A stretch of 9,265 bases of DNA from JBFJWR01 sp041623535 (lineage in GTDB: Bacteria; Pseudomonadota; Gammaproteobacteria; Pseudomonadales; JBFGWM01), in the NCBI GenBank assembly GCA_041623535.1, contig JBFJWR010000103.1, forward strand, positions 1 through 9,265, read 5' to 3'. How positions within the stretch are numbered: position 1 is the stretch's first letter; every line of letters starts with the position of its first letter. Of the stretch, positions 1 through 6,167 are shown piece after piece. Below the pieces are notes generated by a model that searched no databases, was not told the DNA's origin, and was given only the letters and a program-made list of their open reading frames with translations. The translations under genes and the position numbers were made by a program.

Positions 1-1
1 G

Positions 2-1210
2 CCGCGCGCTGAACTGCTCTATATTGCCGGCCTGTTTCACGACATCGCCAAGGGGCGTGGTGGCGATCACTCGGAACTGGGCGCCAGCGATGTGCGCAGT
101 TTTGCCGCCCGCATGCACCTGTCCGAACGCGAGGCCGACCTGCTGGCCTGGCTGGTGGAAAAGCACCTGGTTTTATCCATGACCGCACAGCGCAAGGATA
201 TCTCCGACCCGTCCATCATCCATGACTTTGCCGAACAGGTTGGCGACTCGCTGCGACTCGATTACCTCTATGCCCTGACAGTGGCCGACATCTGCGCCAC
301 CAACCCGAACCTGTGGAACGGCTGGCGCGCGTCCCTTTTGCGCCAGCTCTACGTGGAAACCCACCGCGCGCTGCAACGGGGGCTCGACAAGCCGGTGGAT
401 CGCCAGGCCAGCATTGAGGCCACGCAGCAGGAAGCCATGGCCCTGCTCGCCGAAGCCAATGTGAACGCCCGCGCCGTACAGAAATTCTGGGACCAGCTGG
501 GAGACGACTACTTCCTGCAGGACCTGCCCGAGGACATCGCCTGGCATACCCAGGCCATCCTTGCGCACGGCACCTGCAGCGACCCACTGATACTCCTGCG
601 CGAGGGCAACCGGCTGGGCGGTGGTGGCGGCACCAGCCTGTTTATCTATACCCGTGACCAGGCCAACCTGTTTGCCGCCACGGCCGCAGCGCTCGACCAG
701 TTGCATCTTGACATCCATGACGCCCGAATCCTGACTTCCGTCAGCAACTTCAGCATGGACACCTACATTGTCCTGGAAGAAAACGGACAGGGCGTTGCGG
801 ACGATCCCGAGCGCATCGCGCAGATCCAGACCACCCTGTTCGAGGCGCTGCGTAACCCCGACGAATACCCGCGCCTGGTTCAGCGCCATACACCCCGCCA
901 ATTGCGCCACTTCAACATGCCAACGCGCGTGTCGATCAGCAACGACCCGGCACGACGGGTCACGGTACTGGAGCTGATCACGCCGGACCGGCCCGGCCTG
1001 CTGGCCCGCGTCGGGCGCATTTTCATGGAGCTGGGCATCTCGCTGCACACGGCGAAGATCTCCACCCTCGGTGAGCGGGTGGAAGACATTTTCTATCTGA
1101 GCGACCATGACGGTCATCCGCTCAGCGACCCCGCGCTTTGTGCCCGGTTGCGTGACACCCTGCGCGATGCGCTGGATGCGCATACCGGCGCTGAACGTAC
1201 ATCTGTATAA
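2..1210 (+). CDS. glnD: Bifunctional PII uridylyltransferase/uridylyl-removing enzyme GlnD, C-terminal part (5' end outside window)
   Basis: GlnD adds UMP to PII proteins when glutamine is low and removes it when glutamine is high, setting nitrogen assimilation through glutamine synthetase and NtrBC. The reading frame is open from base 2, giving 402 residues. Compared with about 890 in E. coli, the nucleotidyltransferase domain and the front of the HD domain are missing only because the window starts here. Visible residues 11-23 carry the HD hydrolase signature (LFHDIAKGRGGDH), and residues 93-115 hold the typical LTVADICATNP...WRASLL stretch. Two ACT domains follow, at about 212-285 (SLFIYTRD..LFA, MDTYIVLE) and 319-390 (LELITPDRPGLLARVG). 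These are the glutamine-sensing modules. The TAA stop lies 31 bases before dapD, the same order as in E. coli. A GTG at 92 is an internal valine, not a start. The family call is very secure. Confidence 0.97.
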   Translation, partial: PRAELLYIAGLFHDIAKGRGGDHSELGASDVRSFAARMHLSEREADLLAWLVEKHLVLSMTAQRKDISDPSIIHDFAEQVGDSLRLDYLYALTVADICATNPNLWNGWRASLLRQLYVETHRALQRGLDKPVDRQASIEATQQEAMALLAEANVNARAVQKFWDQLGDDYFLQDLPEDIAWHTQAILAHGTCSDPLILLREGNRLGGGGGTSLFIYTRDQANLFAATAAALDQLHLDIHDARILTSVSNFSMDTYIVLEENGQGVADDPERIAQIQTTLFEALRNPDEYPRLVQRHTPRQLRHFNMPTRVSISNDPARRVTVLELITPDRPGLLARVGRIFMELGISLHTAKISTLGERVEDIFYLSDHDGHPLSDPALCARLRDTLRDALDAHTGAERTSV

Positions 1211-1241
1211 CCCTGAACATACCCCCGGAGTCTTACCCCGC

Positions 1242-2066
1242 ATGACTGAACTGCAGACCATCATTGAAGAAGCTTTCGAAAAAAGGGCTGATATCTCGCC
1301 CGCCAAGGCGCCGGCCGGAGTGGCCGCGGCCGTCGAGGAGGCAATCGCCCTGCTGGACCGCGGTGCCGCCCGTGTTGCAGAAAAGAAAGACGGCACCTGG
1401 GTGGTCAACCAGTGGCTGAAAAAAGCGGTTCTGCTGAGTTTTCGCCTGCGCGAGAACGCGCCCATGCCCGGCGGCTTTACCCAGTATTTTGACAAGGTGC
1501 CGAGCAAGTTTGGCGCCATGAGCGAAGCCGAACTGCGTGCGAGCGGGGTGCGGGTCGTGCCCCCGGCCAGCGCCCGCCAGGGAAGTTATATCGCACCCAA
1601 CGTGGTGTTGATGCCATCTTATGTGAACATCGGCGCGTACGTGGATGAAGGCACCATGGTCGACACCTGGGCCACAGTTGGCTCCTGTGCACAGATTGGC
1701 AGGAACGTGCACCTTTCCGGCGGCGTCGGCATAGGCGGTGTACTGGAACCACTGCAGGCCGGGCCCACCATTATTGAAGACGACTGCTTCATCGGTGCGC
1801 GCTCGGAAATTGTCGAGGGCGTCATCGTCGAGACCGGCGCAGTCATATCCATGGGTGTGTACATCGGCCAGAGCACGCGCATCTATGACCGGGAAACCGG
1901 CGAGGTGCTGTACGGCCGGGTACCGGCCGGCGCGGTCGTCGTGCCGGGCTCCCTGCCGGGCGGCGACGGCAAGTACAGCCTGTACGCCGCAATCATCGTC
2001 AAGCGGGTGGATGCGAAAACCCGCGCCAAGGTCGGCATCAATGAACTGCTGCGGAGTGCCGAGTGA
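1242..2066 (+). CDS. dapD: 2,3,4,5-tetrahydropyridine-2,6-dicarboxylate N-succinyltransferase DapD
   Basis: Cytoplasmic enzyme that transfers succinyl from succinyl-CoA to tetrahydrodipicolinate in the succinylase branch of diaminopimelate and lysine synthesis. The product is 274 residues, the same length as E. coli DapD. An alpha-helical N-terminal domain (1-105) includes the KKDGTWVVNQWLKKAVLLSF region. A left-handed beta-helix of hexapeptide repeats (about 113-230) follows, with VNIGAYVDEGTMVDTWATVG and the GVGIGGVLEP loop. Asp141 and Glu189 fall at the same numbers as the catalytic pair of the E. coli enzyme. The ATG at 1242 is chosen because it gives family length and follows GGAG at 1227-1230, although that spacing (11) is long. 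An in-frame ATG at 1107 lies inside glnD and would add 45 unrelated residues. The TGA stop overlaps the GTG start of the next gene, which suggests translational coupling. Confidence 0.97.
   Translation: MTELQTIIEEAFEKRADISPAKAPAGVAAAVEEAIALLDRGAARVAEKKDGTWVVNQWLKKAVLLSFRLRENAPMPGGFTQYFDKVPSKFGAMSEAELRASGVRVVPPASARQGSYIAPNVVLMPSYVNIGAYVDEGTMVDTWATVGSCAQIGRNVHLSGGVGIGGVLEPLQAGPTIIEDDCFIGARSEIVEGVIVETGAVISMGVYIGQSTRIYDRETGEVLYGRVPAGAVVVPGSLPGGDGKYSLYAAIIVKRVDAKTRAKVGINELLRSAE
2053..2056 (+). promoter_or_regulatory. Shine-Dalgarno site deciding the GTG start of the YffB-like gene
   Basis: GGAG lies six bases before the GTG at 2063. The in-frame ATG at 2075 has no comparable site at a suitable distance. 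The site sits inside the last codons of dapD, so ribosomes ending dapD would reach the new start directly. Assigned by eye only. Confidence 0.5.
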
Positions 2067-2416
2067 GCGCGACCATGTATGGCATTCCGAACTGCGACTC
2101 CTGTCGTGCTGCCCGCAAATGGCTGGACGCGCAGGGGATCGAGTATCAGTTTCATGACGTGCGCGCCGATGGCCTCACCGCCGCGCAGATAGAGGACTGG
2201 TTGCACGACGCACCGGGACTGGAACTGATCAACCGCCGTAGCCGCAGCTGGCGCGAACTCGACGAGACCAGCCGCGCCCGTGGCGACAGCGAACCGGCCG
2301 CCCTGCTCGCGGAATACCCGCTGTTGCTGAAACGTCCCCTGCTGCAGTCCGGCGGCCAACTGCTCAACGGTTTCCAGCAGGAAGCCTGGGCCGGATTTTT
2401 CAGGGCGCACGGATGA
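2063..2416 (+). CDS. ArsC/Spx-like thioredoxin-fold protein, YffB type
   Basis: 117-residue cytoplasmic protein of the ArsC/Spx/YffB group (ArsC-like thioredoxin fold). It opens with a beta strand and the active-site loop MYGIPNCDSCRAARKWL (residues 5-21). It has the conserved LLKRPLL segment at 87-93, with Arg91 in the place of the family's conserved arginine. The biochemical role of YffB proteins is not settled. They resemble glutathione-dependent arsenate reductases but usually have a single active-site cysteine. Here Cys11 and Cys14 form a CxxC pair, a redox motif seen in Spx. A GTG start gives a 4-base GTGA overlap with dapD. Starting at the ATG at 2075 would remove only four residues. 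The stop overlaps the dapE ATG (ATGA). E. coli also has yffB directly before dapE, so the neighbour is conserved, which hints at a link with DapE or simple co-expression. Family secure, function unknown. Confidence 0.88.
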   Translation: MSATMYGIPNCDSCRAARKWLDAQGIEYQFHDVRADGLTAAQIEDWLHDAPGLELINRRSRSWRELDETSRARGDSEPAALLAEYPLLLKRPLLQSGGQLLNGFQQEAWAGFFRAHG

Positions 2417-3540
2417 GCAGCACACTGGCCCTGGCCTGCGAACTGATGCGCTGTCCGTCGGTTACGCCCGACGACGCCGGTTGCCAGGAGATCATGATCC
2501 AGCGACTGGAAGCGCAGGGATTTGTCATCACCCGGCTGCCCTTTGGCGATGTGCAGAACTTCTGGGCGGAACGCCATTGCGGCGGGCCGCTGTTCGCATT
2601 TGCCGGCCATACCGACGTGGTCCCCCCCGGCAACCTCGCAGACTGGAGCCACCCGCCCTTCGAACCCGCGGTGCGGGATGGCATCCTGCACGGACGCGGC
2701 GCGGCCGACATGAAAGGCAGCCTCGCTGCCATGGTCACCGCCATCGAGGATTTCCTGGCCGCACACCCGGAACCGCGTGGCACCATTGCGCTGCTGATCA
2801 CCAGCGATGAAGAGGGGCCGGCCCTGGACGGAACCCGGAAAGTCGTGGAGTGGCTGCAACAACAGGGTCGGCAAATTGACCTGTGCATAGTCGGGGAACC
2901 GTCCAGCACCACGCAGACCGGAGACATGGTCCGGGTTGGCAGGCGCGGTTCACTGGGCGGACGTCTGACCGTGCGTGGCATACAGGGGCACGTGGCGTTT
3001 CCCGAAAAAGCCCGCAACCCCATCCATGAAGCGGCCCCGGCCCTGGCCGAGCTTGCGAGCCACGAGTGGGACAACGGCACGGCGGAGTTCCCGCCCACCA
3101 CCTTCCAGGTGTCCAACATCCAGGCCGGCACCGGCGCGACCAATGTCATACCGGGCACCCTGGAAGTCGATTTCAATTTCCGTTTCTGCCCGGCACAGAC
3201 ACCGGAAATCCTGCAGGCCGCCACCCGCGAGATCCTCGACCGTCATTGCCAGGAATACACCCTGGCGTGGGCGCTTTCCGGACATTCCTTCGTCACCAAG
3301 CCCGGTACGCTCATCCAGACGGTGCAGGCTTCGATACAGGCGGTCTGCGGCCTGGAAACCGTGCTGTCGACCGGCGGCGGCACCTCCGACGGCCGCTTTA
3401 TCGCACCCACCGGCACGCAACTGGTGGAACTGGGGCCACCCAACACCACCATCCACCAGGTCGACGAGCAGGTGCGGGCGGACGACATCAATCGACTGCA
3501 TGATCTGTATCTCGACATCCTGACGAGGCTGCTGGCATAA
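2413..3540 (+). CDS. dapE: Succinyl-diaminopimelate desuccinylase DapE
   Basis: Dinuclear zinc hydrolase (peptidase family M20) that splits N-succinyl-L,L-diaminopimelate into succinate and L,L-diaminopimelate in the cytoplasm. At 375 residues it matches the family's usual length. Metal and catalytic residues are visible: His66 and Asp68 in FAGHTDVVPPG, Asp99 in GRGAADMKGS, Glu133-Glu134 in SDEEGPA (the first is the expected catalytic base), Glu162 in GEPSS, and His348 in TIHQVDE. All are shifted by one from the H. influenzae enzyme. The dimerisation domain lies at about 180-295. The GGGTSDGRFI loop near 326 binds substrate in the family. The ATG overlaps the previous stop by four bases. AGGG at 2402-2405 is a modest ribosome site, so coupling with the upstream gene is likely. 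DapD is two genes upstream, so two enzymes of one pathway share the operon. Confidence 0.97.
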   Translation: MSSTLALACELMRCPSVTPDDAGCQEIMIQRLEAQGFVITRLPFGDVQNFWAERHCGGPLFAFAGHTDVVPPGNLADWSHPPFEPAVRDGILHGRGAADMKGSLAAMVTAIEDFLAAHPEPRGTIALLITSDEEGPALDGTRKVVEWLQQQGRQIDLCIVGEPSSTTQTGDMVRVGRRGSLGGRLTVRGIQGHVAFPEKARNPIHEAAPALAELASHEWDNGTAEFPPTTFQVSNIQAGTGATNVIPGTLEVDFNFRFCPAQTPEILQAATREILDRHCQEYTLAWALSGHSFVTKPGTLIQTVQASIQAVCGLETVLSTGGGTSDGRFIAPTGTQLVELGPPNTTIHQVDEQVRADDINRLHDLYLDILTRLLA

Positions 3541-3543
3541 ACC

Positions 3544-3807
3544 ATGTCCCGACTGGTCGACTGGCTGAAAGACAACCCGCGGCAGAAATTTGCCATCTTC
3601 GGCATCGGGAGCATTGGCCTGATGTGCGGGCTGATCGCCATCGTCATGGCCGAGTACCGGATGGAAGCAGGCGACCTGCGCAATAACGTGGTCATTGGCG
3701 CACTGATCCTGTGCGTGGCGGGCGGAATCTGCGCGCTTACCGGGTACATCGGCCTCAGCTTCGGCCGCATCGCCCGGTTTTTCGAGGACGACAAGCATGT
3801 CAAATAA
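3544..3807 (+). CDS. Small two-helix membrane protein of unknown function
   Basis: I do not recognise this 87-residue protein. It has a short basic and amphipathic N-terminus (MSRLVDWLKDNPRQK). A hydrophobic segment follows at about 17-36 with glycine spacing (FGIGSIGLMCGLIAIVMA), then a polar loop around 37-47 and a second hydrophobic segment at about 48-71 (IGALILCVAGGICALTG). The tail is charged and ends FFEDDKHVK. It looks like an inner-membrane hairpin. The start lies three bases after the dapE stop, with only a distant GAGG at 3525-3528. The end overlaps the methyltransferase start by 11 bases. The tight packing, coding-like composition and clear hydrophobic pattern support a real gene. 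E. coli also has a small membrane protein (ypfN) after dapE, but I see no sequence likeness. No cysteine or histidine motif suggests a cofactor. Confidence 0.8.
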   Translation: MSRLVDWLKDNPRQKFAIFGIGSIGLMCGLIAIVMAEYRMEAGDLRNNVVIGALILCVAGGICALTGYIGLSFGRIARFFEDDKHVK

Positions 3808-4459
3808 GACCCTGAACCTGACCGCTGCCTTGCAGGACTACCTGCTCGGTGTCTCGCTACGCGAAACACCGGTCATGCAGCGACTGCGGGAAGAAACATC
3901 CGGCATGGAAATGGCGCGCATGCAGATTGCTCCGGAGCAGGGCCAGTTCATGGCGCTGCTGGCGCAACTGATCGGCGCCCGGCACTGTATAGAGGTCGGC
4001 GTTTTCACCGGCTACAGCAGCCTGTGCGTGGCTTCGGCACTCCCCGCAGATGGCCAGTTGATCGCCTGTGACGTCAGCGCCGAGTGGACGCAGGTCGCGC
4101 AGCGCTACTGGCAGGAAGCCGGCGTGGCGCAGCGCATCGACCTGCGGCTCGCACCAGCGCTGGAAACCCTCGCCGGGCTGCTCTCTGACGGCCGCCAGAA
4201 TAGTTTCGATCTCGCCTTCATAGACGCTGACAAGACCAGCTACGATGGTTACTACGAGCACTGCCTGCAGTTGCTGCGCCCCGGCGGATTGCTGCTGATA
4301 GACAACGTCTTGTGGGGTGGCGCAGTGGTGCACGAGAACTCCGGGGATGAAGACACCCGCGCCATCCAGGCCCTGAACCGCAAGATCCACACCGATCAGC
4401 GGGTCGATATCTGCCTGGTGCCGATTGCTGACGGGCTGTTCATGGTCCGCAAAAGGTAA
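3797..4459 (+). CDS. SAM-dependent O-methyltransferase, caffeoyl-CoA/catechol OMT family (class I)
   Basis: 220-residue cytoplasmic methyltransferase of the cation-dependent O-methyltransferase family (methyltransf_3 type). The SAM-binding motif I is EVGVFTGYSSL at 66-76. The acidic residue after strand 2 is Asp92 in ACDVS. The family metal ligands appear as Asp143 in FIDADK (141-146) and Asp169-Asn170 in LLIDNVLWGG (166-175). The N-terminal helices (TPVMQRLREET.. MQIAPEQGQFM) and the C-terminal IADGLFMVRKR strand are also typical. The physiological acceptor of these bacterial enzymes is mostly unknown. Plant relatives methylate caffeoyl-CoA and other catechols. The start at 3797 has GAGGA at 3784-3788, spacing eight, and overlaps the membrane-protein gene by 11 bases in another frame. 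The macrodomain gene follows after 26 bases. Family secure, substrate unknown. Confidence 0.93.
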   Translation: MSNKTLNLTAALQDYLLGVSLRETPVMQRLREETSGMEMARMQIAPEQGQFMALLAQLIGARHCIEVGVFTGYSSLCVASALPADGQLIACDVSAEWTQVAQRYWQEAGVAQRIDLRLAPALETLAGLLSDGRQNSFDLAFIDADKTSYDGYYEHCLQLLRPGGLLLIDNVLWGGAVVHENSGDEDTRAIQALNRKIHTDQRVDICLVPIADGLFMVRKR

Positions 4460-4468
4460 GCCTGTAAA

Positions 4469-4474
4469 ACGGAG
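4469..4474 (+). promoter_or_regulatory. Shine-Dalgarno site favouring the ATG at 4486 for the macrodomain gene
   Basis: ACGGAG ends 11 bases before the ATG at 4486. A GTG at 4474 overlaps the site itself, so it could not use it and has no other ribosome site. The spacing is long for a consensus site, and a weaker CGGA at 4481-4484 lies too close. The site favours the ATG but does not prove it. Confidence 0.4.
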
Positions 4475-4485
4475 TGTTCCCGGAA

Positions 4486-4998
4486 ATGGCTGATCACCGC
4501 ATTACCGTCACGGAAGGCGATATCACCCGCTTGCAGGTCGACGCCATCGTCAACGCCGCGAATGAATCACGGCTCGGTGGTGGCGGCGTGGATGGCGCCA
4601 TCCACAGAGCAGCGGGCCCCGAACTGCTGGCCGAGTGTCGCACGCTGCATGGCTGCCCGACCGGCGAGGCAAAGATCACCGGCGGCTATTGCCTGCCGGC
4701 AAAATACGTCATTCATACGGTGGGCCCGGTCTGGCACGGCGGAATGCACAATGAACCCGCTCTACTGGCGTCCTGCTACCGGCGCAGCCTGGAAGTGGCG
4801 GCCGCGCAGGGCGTCCGCTCCATCGCCTTTCCCGCCATCAGCTGCGGTGTCTATGGCTATCCCATTCCCGATGCGGCACGCATCGCCGTACAGACCGTGC
4901 ACGAGACACTCTCAGAGATGCCCGACATCGAGATCGTGCAGTTGTGCTGTTTCGGCGCCGAAGTGACCGCTGCTTACCGGCGCGCGCTGGAATCCTGA
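4486..4998 (+). CDS. Macrodomain protein, O-acetyl-ADP-ribose deacetylase type (MacroD/YmdB-like)
   Basis: 170-residue single macrodomain. The family binds ADP-ribose. MacroD/YmdB members remove the acetyl group from O-acetyl-ADP-ribose, and several also reverse mono-ADP-ribosylation on acidic residues. With the ATG start, the ligand-binding features appear in order: GDIT at 11-14, VNAAN at 22-26 (Asn23), the loop LGGGGVDGAIHRAAGPEL at 30-47 with Asp36 in the family's active-site position, TGEAKITGGYCLPAKYVIHTVGPVW at 59-83, and FPAISCGVYGYP at 115-126. The alternative GTG at 4474 adds MFPE and is less likely, because the only good ribosome site overlaps it. It is the last plus-strand gene before the convergent junction and is probably cotranscribed with the methyltransferase. 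I see no ADP-ribosyltransferase partner nearby, so toxin reversal is not indicated. General metabolite repair is a reasonable guess. Confidence 0.94.
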   Translation: MADHRITVTEGDITRLQVDAIVNAANESRLGGGGVDGAIHRAAGPELLAECRTLHGCPTGEAKITGGYCLPAKYVIHTVGPVWHGGMHNEPALLASCYRRSLEVAAAQGVRSIAFPAISCGVYGYPIPDAARIAVQTVHETLSEMPDIEIVQLCCFGAEVTAAYRRALES

Positions 4999-5011
4999 AC
5001 CCCGGATAACC

Positions 5012-5041
5012 AATCTGTTATTGATAACAGATTTTTTATTT
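5012..5041 (+). terminator. Probable intrinsic terminator: perfect AT-rich palindrome plus T-rich tail
   Basis: AATCTGTTAT at 5012-5021 and ATAACAGATT at 5024-5033 are exact inverted copies around TG. A T-rich run (TTTTATTT, 5034-5041) follows. In RNA the realistic form is an 8-bp stem with a six-base loop. It starts 13 bases after the macrodomain stop, between convergent genes, and only the plus strand has the U-rich tail. The stem is poor in GC, so termination strength is uncertain. A protein-binding operator is the alternative. Confidence 0.65.
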
Positions 5042-5091
5042 AACCTGCGCGGTGGGGCAAACCCGCCGAACCTGAATTCCTTCAGAACACC
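5042..5091. other. Convergent intergenic remainder with weak hairpins
   Basis: This GC-richer stretch lies between the plus-strand terminator and the DUF2214 stop. CGGTGGG at 5050-5056 can pair with CCCGCCG at 5062-5068 through one G-U pair. CTGAA/TTCAG at 5072-5085 forms a five-base stem. Neither is followed by a T run on the minus strand, so I cannot assign a clear terminator for the minus-strand genes. No open frame or promoter is convincing here. Confidence 0.3.
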
Positions 5092-5541
5092 TCAGGTGCC
5101 GGTATAACCGATACCGCGGGCCATCATCGCAGCCAGCAGCGGCAGAACCAGCAAGCCCACCATCTCGACCCGCAGGGCAACCCGCAACAGGCGCGGATAG
5201 GTCACCTGCGCAGCACCTTCACGCAGCTTGCGACGTCCGCGCATGAAATGAATGGTCGGCCAGATCGAAATCAGGGCGATCACGAAAAACAGGGTCACCT
5301 TGGCGTGGAATATCCAGTTTTGCATGAACCACGCGGCACCCTGGGGTGCCGTCATCACCTTGGTCACACCGGTGATCAGAACCAGCAGGGCAGCGACGCC
5401 ACAGATCGCATCCAGGATCGAAAGGCGCCGTGCCAGTGGCGCAGCAGCGATATCATCAAACAACAGGTGTTCAGCCAGCACCGCGCTGAACAGCACCATG
5501 AACGATATGTAATGGCCCCAGGCCAGCAATGCATCCAACAT
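5092..5541 (-). CDS. DUF2214-type four-helix inner-membrane protein
   Basis: 149-residue integral membrane protein. I recognise it as the DUF2214 family from its length, the opening WGHYISFMVLFSAVLAEHLLF and the helix pattern. This is recall, not a search. Predicted helices lie at about 5-26, 43-62, 76-99 and 119-141. A basic loop (RGRRKLREG, 101-109) probably faces the cytoplasm. Histidines 10, 25, 79 and 98 lie in or at the ends of helices 1 and 3, an arrangement compatible with haem or metal ligands, though the family has no firm function. The ATG follows the dcd stop after one base. GAGG with seven bases spacing sits inside the dcd 3' end, so the two are probably cotranslated. The stop faces the plus-strand macrodomain gene across a short convergent junction. 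Confidence 0.83.
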   Translation of the reverse strand: MLDALLAWGHYISFMVLFSAVLAEHLLFDDIAAAPLARRLSILDAICGVAALLVLITGVTKVMTAPQGAAWFMQNWIFHAKVTLFFVIALISIWPTIHFMRGRRKLREGAAQVTYPRLLRVALRVEMVGLLVLPLLAAMMARGIGYTGT

Positions 5542-5542
5542 G

Positions 5543-6109
5543 TCAGGCCCTCGGCAGCGTCACGCCGCGCTGCCCCTGGTACTTGCCACCGCGATCCTTG
5601 TAACTGGTTTCGCACGCTTCATCGGATTCGTAAAACAGCATCTGGGCCACTCCTTCATTCGCATAAATCTTCGCCGGCAGGTTGGTCGTGTTGGAGAACT
5701 CCAGCGTCACGTGCCCTTCCCATTCCGGCTCCAACGGCGTCACGTTGACGATGATGCCACAGCGCGCATAGGTGGACTTGCCCAGGCAGATGGTCAGCAC
5801 ATTGCGCGGAATCCGGAAAAACTCCACCGTGGAGGCCAACGCGAACGAGTTGGGCGGGATCACGCAGACGTCGCTGGTGACATTCACGAAACTGGTGTCA
5901 TCAAAGTTCTTGGGATCCACCGTCGCGCACAGCACATTGGTGAAAATCTTGAACTCGCGCGTGCAGCGCACATCGTAGCCGTAGCTCGACAGTCCATAAG
6001 AAATCACCTTGCCATAGGAAGCCTCGCGAACCTGGCCATCCTGGAACGGTTCGATCATGCCGTGTTCCTGCGCCATGCGGCGTATCCAGCGGTCGGACTT
6101 AATGGTCAT
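5543..6109 (-). CDS. dcd: dCTP deaminase Dcd
   Basis: Deaminates dCTP to dUTP, which dUTPase then converts to dUMP for thymidylate synthesis. The enzyme is a cytoplasmic homotrimer of the dUTPase-like fold. The 188-residue product is close to the family (193 in E. coli, about 188 in pseudomonads). Diagnostic segments are SDRWIRRMA at 5-13, SYGLSSYGYDVR at 37-48, the GKSTYARCGI loop at 110-119, and the catalytic region VTPLEPEWEGHVTLEFSN at 123-140 with Glu137 as the expected general base. Ser112 and Arg116 are the usual conserved partners. The C-terminal YKDRGGKYQGQRGVTLPRA closes over the nucleotide in the family. GAGGAA on the minus strand (6115-6120) is a good ribosome site. apbC ends 58 bases upstream with no terminator between them, so cotranscription is possible. 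A TATGAT at 6136-6141 lacks a convincing -35 box. Confidence 0.97.
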   Translation of the reverse strand: MTIKSDRWIRRMAQEHGMIEPFQDGQVREASYGKVISYGLSSYGYDVRCTREFKIFTNVLCATVDPKNFDDTSFVNVTSDVCVIPPNSFALASTVEFFRIPRNVLTICLGKSTYARCGIIVNVTPLEPEWEGHVTLEFSNTTNLPAKIYANEGVAQMLFYESDEACETSYKDRGGKYQGQRGVTLPRA

Positions 6110-6167
6110 ACGGATTCCTCGGACAATGGGTGCGGATCATAACGCAGGGCGCGGCGCAGGACACGGC

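Noticed and set aside
1107..1241. In-frame N-terminal extension of dapD from the ATG at 1107
   Set aside because: It overlaps the last 100 bases of glnD and would lengthen DapD beyond the usual 274 residues with sequence unlike the family.
173..1519. 448-codon open frame on the minus strand
   Set aside because: It lies antisense to glnD and the start of dapD, both clear genes with family motifs. Its translation shows no recognisable domain. Long antisense frames are expected in GC-rich coding DNA.
2950..3798. 282-codon minus-strand frame across dapE and the small membrane-protein gene
   Set aside because: It is antisense to dapE with its zinc ligands and to a hydrophobic plus-strand protein. 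It has no ribosome site or domain that I can see.
4494..4749. Short minus-strand frames opposite the macrodomain gene
   Set aside because: They overlap the highly conserved ligand-binding loops of the macrodomain and have no ribosome site or recognisable content.
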